This document shows, piece by piece, positions 49,161 through 57,751 of a stretch of 64,000 nt of DNA. Below the pieces are notes generated by a model that was not told the origin of the DNA, searched no databases, and worked only from the letters and a program-made list of their open reading frames with translations. A program made the translations under genes and the position numbers. Source of the stretch: Candidatus Woesearchaeota archaeon (GTDB lineage Archaea; Nanobdellota; Nanobdellia; Woesearchaeales; UBA10216); contig JACPMZ010000003.1 of assembly GCA_016185705.1 (NCBI GenBank), positions 1 through 64,000 of the forward strand. Reading direction: 5' to 3'. Every line of letters starts with the position of its first letter. Within the stretch, counting starts at the first letter, position 1.

Positions 49161-50114
49161 ATGGCAAAAATAATGTTCAGCAACATTTCAGGCAGCTATC
49201 TGTTCAGCGAAAGCTATGAACTGCTGACTAAAACAATGTTCAGGGATGCTATTGCTGCCAACAGCAAGCTTGAGAACAATGAATGGCTTGATGAGGAGAA
49301 AAAGCTGATTAACAGCAGCGATAAAATACTTTTCCTGGGCTTTAAGAGAGAGAAGCCGGGCAACGTAACCCTGACGAATGACATCAAAAAGCTGGAAGCA
49401 ATCGGCAAAAAAATGCAGCAGGATGCAAGAAAAGCCATTATTGCCGTCGCCAAACAAAAAGTAAGAAACGCGGTAACTGAAGATGAGCTGATAATACAGG
49501 CAGCAAGCTCTGTGCAGGAGCTTGACAAATCCACAGCTATGCTGACAAAGCGGCTGCGCGAATGGTACGGGCTGCAGAACCCTGAGGATGCCTTCACCAT
49601 AAGCGACAGCGAAAGATTCATTGAAGCAGTGAAGGAAGGAAAAAAAGGAGAGATGGGCGTGCAGCTTGGAGAAGATGACAAAAGGGAAATGAATGAGCTG
49701 GCAAACAGCGCAACGCAGCTGCTTCAGCTGCGAAAACACCACGAGCAATACCTGGGAAAGCGGATGGAAAGCGTTTGCCCAAATCTGCTTGCAGTTGCAG
49801 GAGCTGCCGTAGGAGCAAAGATTCTTGCTGCAGCTGGCTCGCTGAGACGGCTGGCGACGATGCCTGCAACCACTCTCCAGCTTTTAGGAGCAGAAAAGTC
49901 GATGTTCAAATACCTGCGGAAAAAATCAAAGAAAATGCCGCGTTTCGGAATACTGCACGAGCACAAACTCATCGCTGCTGCCAAAGAAAAGGAAAAAGGA
50001 AAAATGGCGCGGCTGCTGGCAGACAAAATAGCCATAGCAGCGCGAGTTGACTACTTCAAGGGAAAATTTGTTGGAGACAAGCTGCTAAGGGAGATTGAGG
50101 AAAAATCAAAATGA
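49161..50114 (+). CDS. Nop5/Nop56-58 box C/D RNP core protein
   Basis: It bridges L7Ae-bound guide RNA and fibrillarin for 2'-O-methylation of rRNA and tRNA. The N-terminal fibrillarin-binding part is followed by a coiled coil (about 90-200) and the Nop domain with CPNLLAVAGAAVGAKILAAAGSLRRLATMPATTLQLLGAEK, MPRFGILHEH and a C-terminal basic helix. The stop overlaps the fibrillarin start (ATGA). ATG 49173 is an alternative start. Confidence 0.93.
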   Translation: MAKIMFSNISGSYLFSESYELLTKTMFRDAIAANSKLENNEWLDEEKKLINSSDKILFLGFKREKPGNVTLTNDIKKLEAIGKKMQQDARKAIIAVAKQKVRNAVTEDELIIQAASSVQELDKSTAMLTKRLREWYGLQNPEDAFTISDSERFIEAVKEGKKGEMGVQLGEDDKREMNELANSATQLLQLRKHHEQYLGKRMESVCPNLLAVAGAAVGAKILAAAGSLRRLATMPATTLQLLGAEKSMFKYLRKKSKKMPRFGILHEHKLIAAAKEKEKGKMARLLADKIAIAARVDYFKGKFVGDKLLREIEEKSK

Positions 50115-50740
50115 GGCAAATACTTCCGGGAGTATACGAAGAGAACAAACGATTCCTTGCCGAGGCAACTGAAAAGATTTTCAGCGAAGAATTGGTTAAA
50201 GTTAACGGCAGGCAATACAGGGAATGGCAGCCGACAAGGAGCAAGCTGGCAGCAGCAATAGCAAAGGGGATTCAGGTTCACATTGGCAGCGAAAGCAAAA
50301 TGCTGTACCTTGGAGCTGCGCACGGCTACACTATTTCATTTCTGCCGTGCAAAAAAATTTTCGCAGTGGAATTTGCTGCGAGAGTTGCCCGCGAATTGGT
50401 AATGCTTGCTGACCAGCGTGAAAACATACTGCCCATAATTGAAGACGCAAACCAGCCCAACAAATACTACCACATGATGGAAGCAGTTGACATAGTTTTC
50501 CAGGACATAGCGCAGCGAAACCAAGCTGAAATACTGGCTAAGAACTGCGATTTGTTCCTGAAAAAGGGCGGGATAGCCATGCTTGCAGTGAAATCACGAA
50601 GCATTGACGTTACCGAAAAGCCGTCAAAAATATTTGCTGACGTGAAAAGGCAGCTTGAAGAGCGCTTTAAGATTCTTGACTACCGCAACCTTGAGCCAAT
50701 GCAGAAAGACCACGCTTTTTTCGTGTGCCTTAAACGCTGA
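50111..50740 (+). CDS. flpA: Fibrillarin (box C/D 2'-O-methyltransferase)
   Basis: A SAM-dependent methyltransferase: SKMLYLGAAHGYTISFLP (SAM loop), IFAVEFAARVARELVMLADQRENILPIIEDANQP, VDIVFQDIAQRNQAEIL and AVKSRSIDVT. It acts in the Nop5/L7Ae guide-RNA complex. The length of 209 is typical. The operon nop5-fibrillarin is conserved in archaea. Confidence 0.95.
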   Translation: MRQILPGVYEENKRFLAEATEKIFSEELVKVNGRQYREWQPTRSKLAAAIAKGIQVHIGSESKMLYLGAAHGYTISFLPCKKIFAVEFAARVARELVMLADQRENILPIIEDANQPNKYYHMMEAVDIVFQDIAQRNQAEILAKNCDLFLKKGGIAMLAVKSRSIDVTEKPSKIFADVKRQLEERFKILDYRNLEPMQKDHAFFVCLKR

Positions 50741-50846
50741 TATTGTATATACCTTAAATTTAAAAAGCGGATTAGATTCGCTATTAGCTACAACGGGGTC
50801 GCTTCTCCGGTTCATCCCTAAACATCCGGAGAGAGAACTTACAGAT

Positions 50847-51026
50847 GTGGTTGAAGAGCAGCAGTCCCAGAGGCTATCCTTTCTGCATTTAGCTGCACTC
50901 CATATGAAGGCTGTTTTAGGCAACCCCCTTGGATGCCATTATATAAACTCGCAAACAGAGGAAACAACATATTTTGACGATGTGGTTGAAAGACAGAGAT
51001 TTCTGGAAAAACATTACCCGGATTAA
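50847..51026 (+). CDS. Small hypothetical protein, uncertain start
   Basis: The track ORF 50655-51026 overlaps fibrillarin, but CTTAAATTTAAAAAG at about 50752-50766 looks like a promoter, so only the part after about 50785 can be expressed. The first standard start in frame is GTG 50847, giving 59 residues (EEQQSQRLSFLHLAALHMKA, then CHYINSQTEETTYFDD). Soluble and helical; not recognised. Confidence 0.35.
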   Translation: MVEEQQSQRLSFLHLAALHMKAVLGNPLGCHYINSQTEETTYFDDVVERQRFLEKHYPD

Positions 51027-51084
51027 TGAATCTGGCATAAGCGATAACTTTTAAAACCTTATTCTTCAATTTTTCCGAATATTC

Positions 51085-51150
51085 CACTGGACATTCCGGA
51101 AGATTTTCGGATTTTTTCAGTCGAGAAAAACACCATTGGACACTGGACAT
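51085..51150. repeat. CACTGGACAT direct repeats before the endonuclease leader
   Basis: CACTGGACAT occurs at 51085-51094 and 51141-51150, with ATTGGACAC between. They precede the TATA element GGTATATAAAGG (51157-51168) and could be operators for the endonuclease transcript. Confidence 0.35.
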
Positions 51151-51156
51151 GTGTAG

Positions 51157-51168
51157 ATAGGGTATATA
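51157..51168 (+). promoter_or_regulatory. TATA-box promoter of the endonuclease transcript
   Basis: GGTATATAAAGG predicts transcription from about 51185-51195, exactly where the structured leader begins (51190). Confidence 0.55.
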
Positions 51169-51189
51169 AAGGAGTAATTCTTAATGCTC

Positions 51190-51373
51190 GGAGGACACGC
51201 AAAACCCCTAAATTATGCTTTTTGGTCAAAGACGCGAAAAGCAATTACGGAGTTTTGCTAAGAAGTCCTCCTCGCCAACTACGAGATTTCTTTCAACAAG
51301 TGAAAGAAACTAAAACTTGCCTAGCAAGTTTTAGTCCTGAAAACTTACACTTTTGTAAGTTTTCAGAAATCTC
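51190..51373 (+). ncRNA. Highly structured RNA leader upstream of the homing endonuclease
   Basis: Domain 1 (51190-51271): GGAGGAC/GTCCTCC closes GCAAAAC/GTTTTGC and then AATT-AT-GCTTTT/AAAAGCAATT. Domain 2 (51283-51373): GAGATTTC/GAAATCTC closes three hairpins, TTTCA-ACAAG-TGAAA, ACTAAAACTTGC-CTA-GCAAGTTTTAGT (12 perfect pairs) and CTGAAAACTTACA-CTTT-TGTAAGTTTTCAG (13 perfect pairs), a four-way junction. It is followed by the Shine-Dalgarno GGAGGTG of the endonuclease. Such nesting of perfect stems is unlikely by chance. It could be an intron remnant, a cis-regulator or the RNA part of the mobile unit. Confidence 0.65.
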
Positions 51374-51406
51374 AACGTTAGATTGGGGTTTTTGGAGGTG
51401 AAGAAA

Positions 51407-52543
51407 ATGAAAGATGAAGCAACAATTAACTGGTACGATTTAAAAGATAGCCAAGTTTTGTATTTAGAATACTGTACAATGAAGGATTTAATTGATAAAG
51501 GAATTAAGAAAGCTGGTTCTTTGAGCAAATTAGGTTTAGAGCTTAATTCCATGCAATTTTATAATATATTGAGAAATAATGAAGGACTATCTGTTAAGAA
51601 CTTGAAAAAACTTTTGGAATTTTTGAAAATAGAGTACGATTTTATAAATGGAGAGATAACGGAAATAAGAAAAGGAAAAAAGTGTTCTATTAGAAACCCC
51701 AAATACCCTATTGGTTTGCATAACCCTAAAATGGGTTCTTTATTGGGACATTTGATGTCGGACGGTTGCTTGTATTATGATAAATCTAGGGAAAATCTAA
51801 TTAGAACTAAATATTGTGGTGATGAGCAAGAATTAATTGATAAGTTTATGAATGATTTAAAGGATGTTTTCGGAGAAGTTCATTTTAATCGCGAATTTGA
51901 AAGAAACTGCATACAAATAAGAATAGGAAACGGAATTGTTGGTGAAGTTTTCAGGAGAGCAGGGGCAACAATAGGTAAAAAGTATAAATTAAATAACGGT
52001 TTACCTTGGATTGTAAAAAAAGGGGGTAAAGAACTCAAAAGGTCTTATTTATCTGCCATATTTGATGATGAGGGTTCAGTTGGAAATAACCCTTTCCCAT
52101 ATGTTATCTTATCAAGGAACATTCACTGGACGTTTAGTGACACAGAAAAGCGTATATTATCCAGACACATTGCGCCATTAATGAAAACCAATTTTTTCCC
52201 AACAGGTCATTTTACAAAGCGAATTTCAATCGGAATGTTAAAGAATGTTTTAGTAGAAACTAATGCGAAAGAGCTATTAACCAGAATATTGGAAGCGAAG
52301 CCTAAGCTGCTTGTTGAGGAATCACAATTACTGGAAAAAACTTTTAACATAACGAACTACACTTATGTGATTTCTTTCCAATTAACGTCTGGGAATAGTT
52401 ATAGCCTGCAGTCCTCGCTTGTGATAAGAAATAAAAAAGATGTCATAAAATTTTATAATGAGATAGGTTTTTCATTAACAAAAAAGCAAAAGAAATTAAA
52501 AGAGGCTCTAACCAGTAAAAGGTGGTTAGATTATGGTGCTTAA
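51407..52543 (+). CDS. LAGLIDADG-type homing endonuclease
   Basis: 378 residues from ATG 51407 (GGAGGTG six bases before; the track TTG 51383 is upstream of that site). Two LAGLIDADG-like helices with catalytic acids: LLGHLMSDGCLYY and YLSAIFDDEGSVG, as in single-chain enzymes that cut long asymmetric DNA sites. There are no intein splicing blocks. Strongly A+T-rich against its neighbours. The stop overlaps the start of cysS, which itself carries a 31-nt insertion; the endonuclease may therefore be linked to that site. Confidence 0.88.
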   Translation: MKDEATINWYDLKDSQVLYLEYCTMKDLIDKGIKKAGSLSKLGLELNSMQFYNILRNNEGLSVKNLKKLLEFLKIEYDFINGEITEIRKGKKCSIRNPKYPIGLHNPKMGSLLGHLMSDGCLYYDKSRENLIRTKYCGDEQELIDKFMNDLKDVFGEVHFNREFERNCIQIRIGNGIVGEVFRRAGATIGKKYKLNNGLPWIVKKGGKELKRSYLSAIFDDEGSVGNNPFPYVILSRNIHWTFSDTEKRILSRHIAPLMKTNFFPTGHFTKRISIGMLKNVLVETNAKELLTRILEAKPKLLVEESQLLEKTFNITNYTYVISFQLTSGNSYSLQSSLVIRNKKDVIKFYNEIGFSLTKKQKKLKEALTSKRWLDYGA

Positions 52544-53967
52544 ACTATATGATACCTTAAAGAGAAAAAAGGAAGCCCTGAAGCTTAAGGGAAAATCACT
52601 GGGGATATATACTTGCGGGCCAAACAAAATCTCTGAATAGAGTTTTTGGGCATGCCGTTTACGATTATCCTCACATCGGCAATTACAGGGCTTACATAGT
52701 CAGCGACATCCTCAAGCGGTATCTGCGCTACCGCGGATTCAAGGTAAAGCAGGTTATGAACATAACAGACGTGGACGACAAAACAATCAAGGGAGCGCAG
52801 AAGCAGAAAATACAGCTAAAGGACTTCACCAAAAAATATGAAGATGCTTTCTTTGAAGACCTGAAGACGCTGAACATCCTGCCTGCCGACAAATTTCCAA
52901 GGGCTACCGAGCACGTTCCTGAAATGATTGAATTGACCAAAAAACTGATAAAAAAGGGGCTTGCATACAAAGCAGATGACGGCAGCGTGTATTACAGCGT
53001 GGGCAGGTTTAAAGACTACGGCAAGCTTGCCGGACTTGACATTAAGAAGCTTAAAACAGGAGCATCCGGCAGAGTATCAGCGGACGAATACTCAAAAGAG
53101 AATGTGCAGGACTTTGCGCTGTGGAAAGCATACACTCCTGACGATGGAAAGGTTTTTTGGAATACAGAGCTGGGCCGCGGAAGGCCGGGCTGGCACATCG
53201 AATGCAGCGCCATGTCAATGAAATACCTTGGAGAGACGTTTGACATCCACTGCGGAGGAATTGATCTGGTGTTCCCGCACCATCAGAATGAAATTGCGCA
53301 GAGCGAAGGCGCAACAGGCAAAAGATTTGTCAGGCACTGGGTGCATAACGAATGGCTGCTTGTCGAAGGCCAGAAAATGTCAAAATCGCTTGGAAACTTC
53401 TACACTTTAAGAGATGTGCTGAAAAAGGGTTATGACAGCAAGGCAGTTCGCTATTTGCTGCTTTCAACGCATTACCGGCAGCAGCTCAACTTTACGTTTG
53501 CAGGATTGGATGCTGCGAAGAACGCTGTTGAGCGGCTGCAGGAAGCCATACGGAACCTGAAAAACGCCAAGACTGCCAAGGATGACGAAGAAATAACCCT
53601 GATGATAACAAAAGCGAGAAAGCAGTTTGACGATGCAATGGATGACGACCTCAACATCAGCGAAGCACTGGCAGTGGTGTTTGAATTCACAAAAGCCATC
53701 AACAAAGCTCTGGAAGCAGGCGTAAGCAAAAGCGATGCAGACGACGCCATCGCTTTGCTTGAGGATTTTGATGAAATTCTTGGCGTAATGGACTTTACCG
53801 AGGATGTTGCATTAACAACTGAGCAGCGCCGCATGATAAATGAGAGGGAGCAGCTTAGAAAACTCGGCAGGTACAATGAAGCTGACAAAATAAGGGCGCG
53901 ATTAAGCAGGATTGGCATACAGCTGGACGACACTTCTGAAGGAGTCAGAGTCAAAAAGCTTAAATAG
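52533..53967 (+). CDS. cysS: Cysteinyl-tRNA synthetase gene interrupted by a 31-nt insertion
   Basis: ATG 52533 starts MVLKLYDTLKRKKEALKLKG and reaches the conserved ending GIYTCGP, then reads a few foreign codons to TAG at 52638-52640. From 52655 a normal CysRS continues in another frame: VYDYPHIGNYRAY, KMSKSLGN (catalytic lysine loop) and the C-terminal domain to 53967. Deleting 52624-52654 restores CGPTVYDYPHIGN. The track ORF 52756 lacks the HIGN motif and cannot be functional alone. Unless the insertion is removed or bypassed, the gene is broken. Confidence 0.85.
52624..52654 (+). mobile_element. 31-nt palindromic insertion in cysS
   Basis: The inserted sequence is almost one hairpin: CAAAATCTCT-GAAT-AGAGTTTTTG (52625-52648), ten positions with a single T-T mismatch. 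Its boundaries are set by restoring CCA-ACC (Pro-Thr) in the invariant CGPT motif. The length is not a multiple of three and includes an in-frame TAG. A canonical bulge-helix-bulge is not seen at these boundaries. Confidence 0.7.
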
Positions 53968-53996
53968 GCAAGCATGCAGCAGATGAGAGGGCAAAA

Positions 53997-54521
53997 ATGA
54001 GGCACGTACGGCATTCTCTGTTCGCATTCATGGTGTTGGTGCTGCTCATAGCAGGCGTCATCGGCTTCAACAGCTCAGAAAACATTACTGGAATGGACGC
54101 GTTCCACGCAACAGTTGCAGCATTAACGTTCTCGAGCGACAGCACAGGATACACAGACCAGGGCCGGCTGCTGAACAGCGCGCTTGCATTGGCATCAGCA
54201 GCAGTCATAGTATGGGCGTTTGTCAACTTCCACGTGAGAAGCGCTGACGCAGACAGCCAGGCATCAGAATACTTCAAATTCATACCAAAAGGCGAAGGGC
54301 TAATCATGAAGGAAATACTGATAGCGAAGAAAAGCCACATGGCAGGCAAGAAAAAACTGGAAGTGCTTCAAAAAACAGGCACTGTAGTCATGGGCGTAAA
54401 AAAAGCAGACAGCTTCCAGCTAAACGTACCTTTTACCCAGGCAGTGACTGCGAATTCAAGAATACTTGCAATGGGGACTGCCTCCCAGATAAAAGAGCTG
54501 GAGAGAGAGGCGAAGGGATAG
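53997..54521 (+). CDS. Two-helix channel-like membrane protein with RCK-C domain
   Basis: Two membrane helices (residues 8-25 and about 60-80) flank FHATVAALTFSSDSTGYTDQG, positioned like a potassium-channel pore loop but with STGYTD in place of TVGYGD. The C-terminal half, GLIMKEILIAKKSHMAGKKKLEVLQ and ILAMGTASQIKEL, matches the TrkA-C/RCK-C ligand-binding fold. GAGAGGG precedes the ATG. It may be an atypical ion channel or a gating subunit; selectivity is uncertain. Confidence 0.6.
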   Translation: MRHVRHSLFAFMVLVLLIAGVIGFNSSENITGMDAFHATVAALTFSSDSTGYTDQGRLLNSALALASAAVIVWAFVNFHVRSADADSQASEYFKFIPKGEGLIMKEILIAKKSHMAGKKKLEVLQKTGTVVMGVKKADSFQLNVPFTQAVTANSRILAMGTASQIKELEREAKG

Positions 54522-56894
54522 TTACAGCTTTACTTCCAATTTATCGCCATAGCATATTTTCCTGATTTTATGCGCTCCAATAAGGTCTTTTTCCATCACT
54601 TTAAGCCCTTTTGGCACTGTGATTTCAGCAACCTCTGATTTCAGCGACAGCCCGCGGTCTTTCTTTGCCTTCCAGATTGCGCTGTCAATGTCGATTATCT
54701 GCTGCGTGTCCAATTTTGCACTTATCTGCCTGGGCTTTGGGAAGCTCTCAGAGTGGATGTCTTTTCCTGCCAGTTCCCAGAAGATTTTGGCTGTAACCAT
54801 GGGCGTAATCGGAGCCAACAGTTTCAGCAGCGTGTAGAGGCATTCGTACAGAGTATGTTTGGCAGCATTCTGCTCGTCTTTAGTGAAAAAGCTGCCCTCG
54901 TTGTAAGCCCTGTTCTTGACAAGCTCAAGATAATGGCTGGCAAAAGTTTCCCAGATGAAGTGCTTAATCATTGCTGCAGGAGTGTGGAAATCGTACTGCT
55001 CGTAGCTTTCATTCGCGAGCCTGACCAATTTATTCAGTTCGCTTAAAATCCACCTGTCCAGCTCTGTTGGCGTTCCAGCAGTTTGGTCAAACATTGAAAT
55101 GAATCTTGCAGCGTTCCACAGCTTCATAATGGTCTTGGAAGCGCCTTCAATGCGCTCAAAACTGCATCTAAAATCAGAGGTGGTAATGTTGCCTTCTATT
55201 GCGCACCATAAGCGGAACGGCTCAGCTCCAAACTTATCAAGGATTTCACTCGGAGCAATGACATTGCCGATGCTCTTGCTCATCTTCTTGCCGCGGTCAT
55301 CAACAACATAATAATTAATCCAGACGTCTTTGAAAATCAGTTTTCCGGTTATCAGATAATTTTTCAGCAAAGTGTAGTAAAGCCACGTCCTGATAATTTC
55401 ACGGCCCTGAGGCCTTAAGGTGCATGGGATGTGCGCCCTGAAAAATTTATCATCGCGGCCATACATCAGGATGTGCAGCGGAGTGTTTGAGCTGTCAAAC
55501 CACGTATCCAGAACGCGCTTGTCGCCCTCAAACTCTGAAGAGCCGCACTTGCATTTTTTCGCAGGGCAGGGCTGCTTCCACGGCTGATAGTATCTGCCTT
55601 TTTCAGGAACAATAACTGCTTTGCACTTTTTGCAGTGCCACAGCGGAACTTCAGTAGCGTAAAACCTGTTTCGCGAAACAGGCCAGTCAATGCTAATCGT
55701 CTTAATCCAGTCAATCAGGATCTGCCTGCTTGCAGGAGCAAAAAAATTCAGTTTCTCAGCAAGGCCAAGCATCCTGTCCTTAACGTCTACCTGCTTAAGA
55801 TAAAGCTCAGCAAGCATAATGTACTCAATAACGTGCTTGCTTCTTTCGCAAATAGGAGTGCGGTGCATGATTTGGTGCTGCTTCTTGAGAACGCCTGCCT
55901 TCTTCAGCTCATCAATAATCTTATCGCGGGCTTCAGCAGATTTCATGCCCTTAAGCGGGCCGGCAATGTCCAGCATCCTGCCATCCCTGCCAATAGCCAT
56001 GACTGGCTCCATGTTCACTTCTCTCAGGAAGCGTATGGCATTCTGGTCGCCGGCAGACTTGGACATAAAAACAAGCCCTGTTCCGAACTTGGGGTCAGCC
56101 ATCGGATGAGCTTTGACTGGTATTTCAAGCCCAAAAAAAGGGACTTTGGCAGATTTGCCCTCCAGTTTTTTGTAGCGCTTATCCTCGGGATGGAAAATAA
56201 CCATGCCTGCAGTGCACAGCAGCTCAGGACGGGTGGTTGCTATGGCAACTTTTTCCTTCCCAACAGTAAAATCAACCTCGTTCAGCATAGTCGGGCGCTC
56301 CTCATAATCAACTTCAGAATCAGCAATCGTAGTCCTGCATCCGGGGCAGTAGCTGGTCAGCTGCGTTCCTTCATAAATAAGGCCTTTATTATAAAGGTCA
56401 ATAAACGTGCCCTGCGTCATGGCGCGGTATTCTTCAGAATCAGTAAGGTAAACATCGCCAATATTGCTGCCCTGCTTCCATGAATTGAAGCTGATGCCCA
56501 GCCTGGCAAATGCGTCAGTAGAGATTGAAGATGACTCTCCAAGCAATTTTTCGCAGTAGCCAAGAAACTCTTCCCTTGGCATGCCAAGCGCAGAAATCCC
56601 GAATTTCTTCTCAGCAGCCATCTCAATAGGCAGCCCGTTCCTGTCCAATCCGAGCGGAAACAAAACATTATGCCCGGTCATCCTCTTAAAGCGGGCAAAC
56701 ATGTCCATGAGAGTGTAAGTAGCTGCATGGCCAATATGAATCGGAGTGTTAACGTACGGAGGCGGAGTGTCAATGGAATAGAATGGCTTTTTGCTTTTAG
56801 CGTCAAACTTATACGGCTCAGCATTTTTCCAGTAAGAAGAAATATGCGATTCCATCTCCTTGGTGAAGCGGCTGCCCTTGAGCTTGGGTTCCAT
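54522..56894 (-). CDS. valS: Valyl-tRNA synthetase
   Basis: A class I synthetase: HIGH motif in TPIHIGHAATYTLMDMFARFKRM (about residue 52), GLDRNGLPIE, editing domain (IATTRPELLCTAGMV), WPVSRNRFYATEVPLWHC with zinc cysteines, DTWFDSSNTPL and KKMSKSIGN (about 535), then the anticodon domain. At 790 residues it is compact and lacks the long C-terminal coiled coil. ATTTAAATAAC is about 25 nt upstream. Confidence 0.92.
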   Translation of the reverse strand: MEPKLKGSRFTKEMESHISSYWKNAEPYKFDAKSKKPFYSIDTPPPYVNTPIHIGHAATYTLMDMFARFKRMTGHNVLFPLGLDRNGLPIEMAAEKKFGISALGMPREEFLGYCEKLLGESSSISTDAFARLGISFNSWKQGSNIGDVYLTDSEEYRAMTQGTFIDLYNKGLIYEGTQLTSYCPGCRTTIADSEVDYEERPTMLNEVDFTVGKEKVAIATTRPELLCTAGMVIFHPEDKRYKKLEGKSAKVPFFGLEIPVKAHPMADPKFGTGLVFMSKSAGDQNAIRFLREVNMEPVMAIGRDGRMLDIAGPLKGMKSAEARDKIIDELKKAGVLKKQHQIMHRTPICERSKHVIEYIMLAELYLKQVDVKDRMLGLAEKLNFFAPASRQILIDWIKTISIDWPVSRNRFYATEVPLWHCKKCKAVIVPEKGRYYQPWKQPCPAKKCKCGSSEFEGDKRVLDTWFDSSNTPLHILMYGRDDKFFRAHIPCTLRPQGREIIRTWLYYTLLKNYLITGKLIFKDVWINYYVVDDRGKKMSKSIGNVIAPSEILDKFGAEPFRLWCAIEGNITTSDFRCSFERIEGASKTIMKLWNAARFISMFDQTAGTPTELDRWILSELNKLVRLANESYEQYDFHTPAAMIKHFIWETFASHYLELVKNRAYNEGSFFTKDEQNAAKHTLYECLYTLLKLLAPITPMVTAKIFWELAGKDIHSESFPKPRQISAKLDTQQIIDIDSAIWKAKKDRGLSLKSEVAEITVPKGLKVMEKDLIGAHKIRKICYGDKLEVKL

Positions 56895-56927
56895 GGAAAG
56901 AAGCGGTCTGAATGGTTATTTAAATGT

Positions 56928-57431
56928 TTACTCACTGCGTTTTTTGTACTCGTTTATCGCCCTTACTGCCTGCTCTACCAAGTCCTTTGTAATGAAAAGG
57001 GACGATACGCTATGGAGTTCCCTGATTTTTTTTACAGCAGCTTCCTTGCCGATAATTTTTTGCCTGAAAGCCCTGAGAACTATGCCAATAGTTCCATGCA
57101 CTTCTATGCTGTGCGCAGCTGCCACTGTCCTTGCATCCAAGTCGTCTGTTAAAAAATAATCAGGTTTTTCCTGAAGGCACAAAGCGATTGACTGAGCTTC
57201 TCCAAGATCAAGAGAAAACTTGTTAACAAAAATATTGGCTGCATCCTTGTACTCTCTCCGGAGCGGTTGCATTTTTATATTTTTCAAATCTATCTGCACT
57301 TTATTTCTGTAAAGTTCTATCCTGACTTCGTCTGAAATAAAAACTTCGCTCACTACCAGCAATGCATTAACCAAGCTGACCTCTGCAAGGTGGATTAATG
57401 GGCCGGTGTTGCATACAGCTCTACTTACCAT
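56928..57431 (-). CDS. PIN-domain protein, DUF3368 type (toxin)
   Basis: AVCNTGPLIHLAEVSLV (first acidic pocket has Asn in the place of the usual Asp), LDLGEAQSIALCLQ, PDYFLTDDLDARTVA. The overall fold matches DUF3368/VapC. It overlaps the ribbon-helix-helix gene upstream by 11 bases. The substitution at the first acidic position may lower activity. Located between valS and a probable small RNA. Confidence 0.75.
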   Translation of the reverse strand: MVSRAVCNTGPLIHLAEVSLVNALLVVSEVFISDEVRIELYRNKVQIDLKNIKMQPLRREYKDAANIFVNKFSLDLGEAQSIALCLQEKPDYFLTDDLDARTVAAAHSIEVHGTIGIVLRAFRQKIIGKEAAVKKIRELHSVSSLFITKDLVEQAVRAINEYKKRSE

Positions 57432-57612
57432 GCAGACCCCACAAAATGTCCTCTTTTATGGCTGACTCCAACCGGTCTGACTTGCTTTTTCTGATAAGCA
57501 ATCTAACTGCGTCCCTTATCAGTTCTGATTTGTTTGCATACCACCCTTCACGAATCAATTCATCTGCCTCTAATATGAGTTTTTCTGTTAATTTTGCCGG
57601 AACTGTTTCCAT
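57421..57612 (-). CDS. Ribbon-helix-helix antitoxin
   Basis: METVPAKLTEKLILEADELIREGWYANKSELIRDAVRLLIRK is a CopG-type ribbon-helix-helix. The start is ATG 57612 (GAGGTGATT just upstream) rather than 57621. It would bind the PIN partner through its C-terminal tail and repress the promoter (TAAATAGTATCACCATAG region). Confidence 0.8.
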   Translation of the reverse strand: METVPAKLTEKLILEADELIREGWYANKSELIRDAVRLLIRKSKSDRLESAIKEDILWGLHGK

Positions 57613-57751
57613 GCCAATCACCTCAAAAGTATTACTATGGTGATACTATTTAAAACTTTACTTTTTACCGTTGCAGCGAGATAAAAAAACCAATACCCAA
57701 CCAGTATACAAAAACGTAACATTTATATACTAGTCTTACTATTAGATTTAC

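Noticed and set aside
51190-52543. Group I intron or intein containing the endonuclease
   Set aside because: No conserved P7/G-site strands were recognised, no 3' intron half is present before cysS, and the protein lacks intein splicing blocks; retained only as a possibility for the leader.
52615-52660. Canonical BHB intron in cysS
   Set aside because: With boundaries that restore CGPT, two 3-nt bulges separated by a 4-bp helix cannot be drawn; the insertion instead folds as a simple hairpin.
52756-53967. A free-standing short CysRS starting at MNITDV
   Set aside because: It would lack the HIGN catalytic motif and the nucleotide-binding N-terminus; the upstream frame clearly continues the CysRS sequence.
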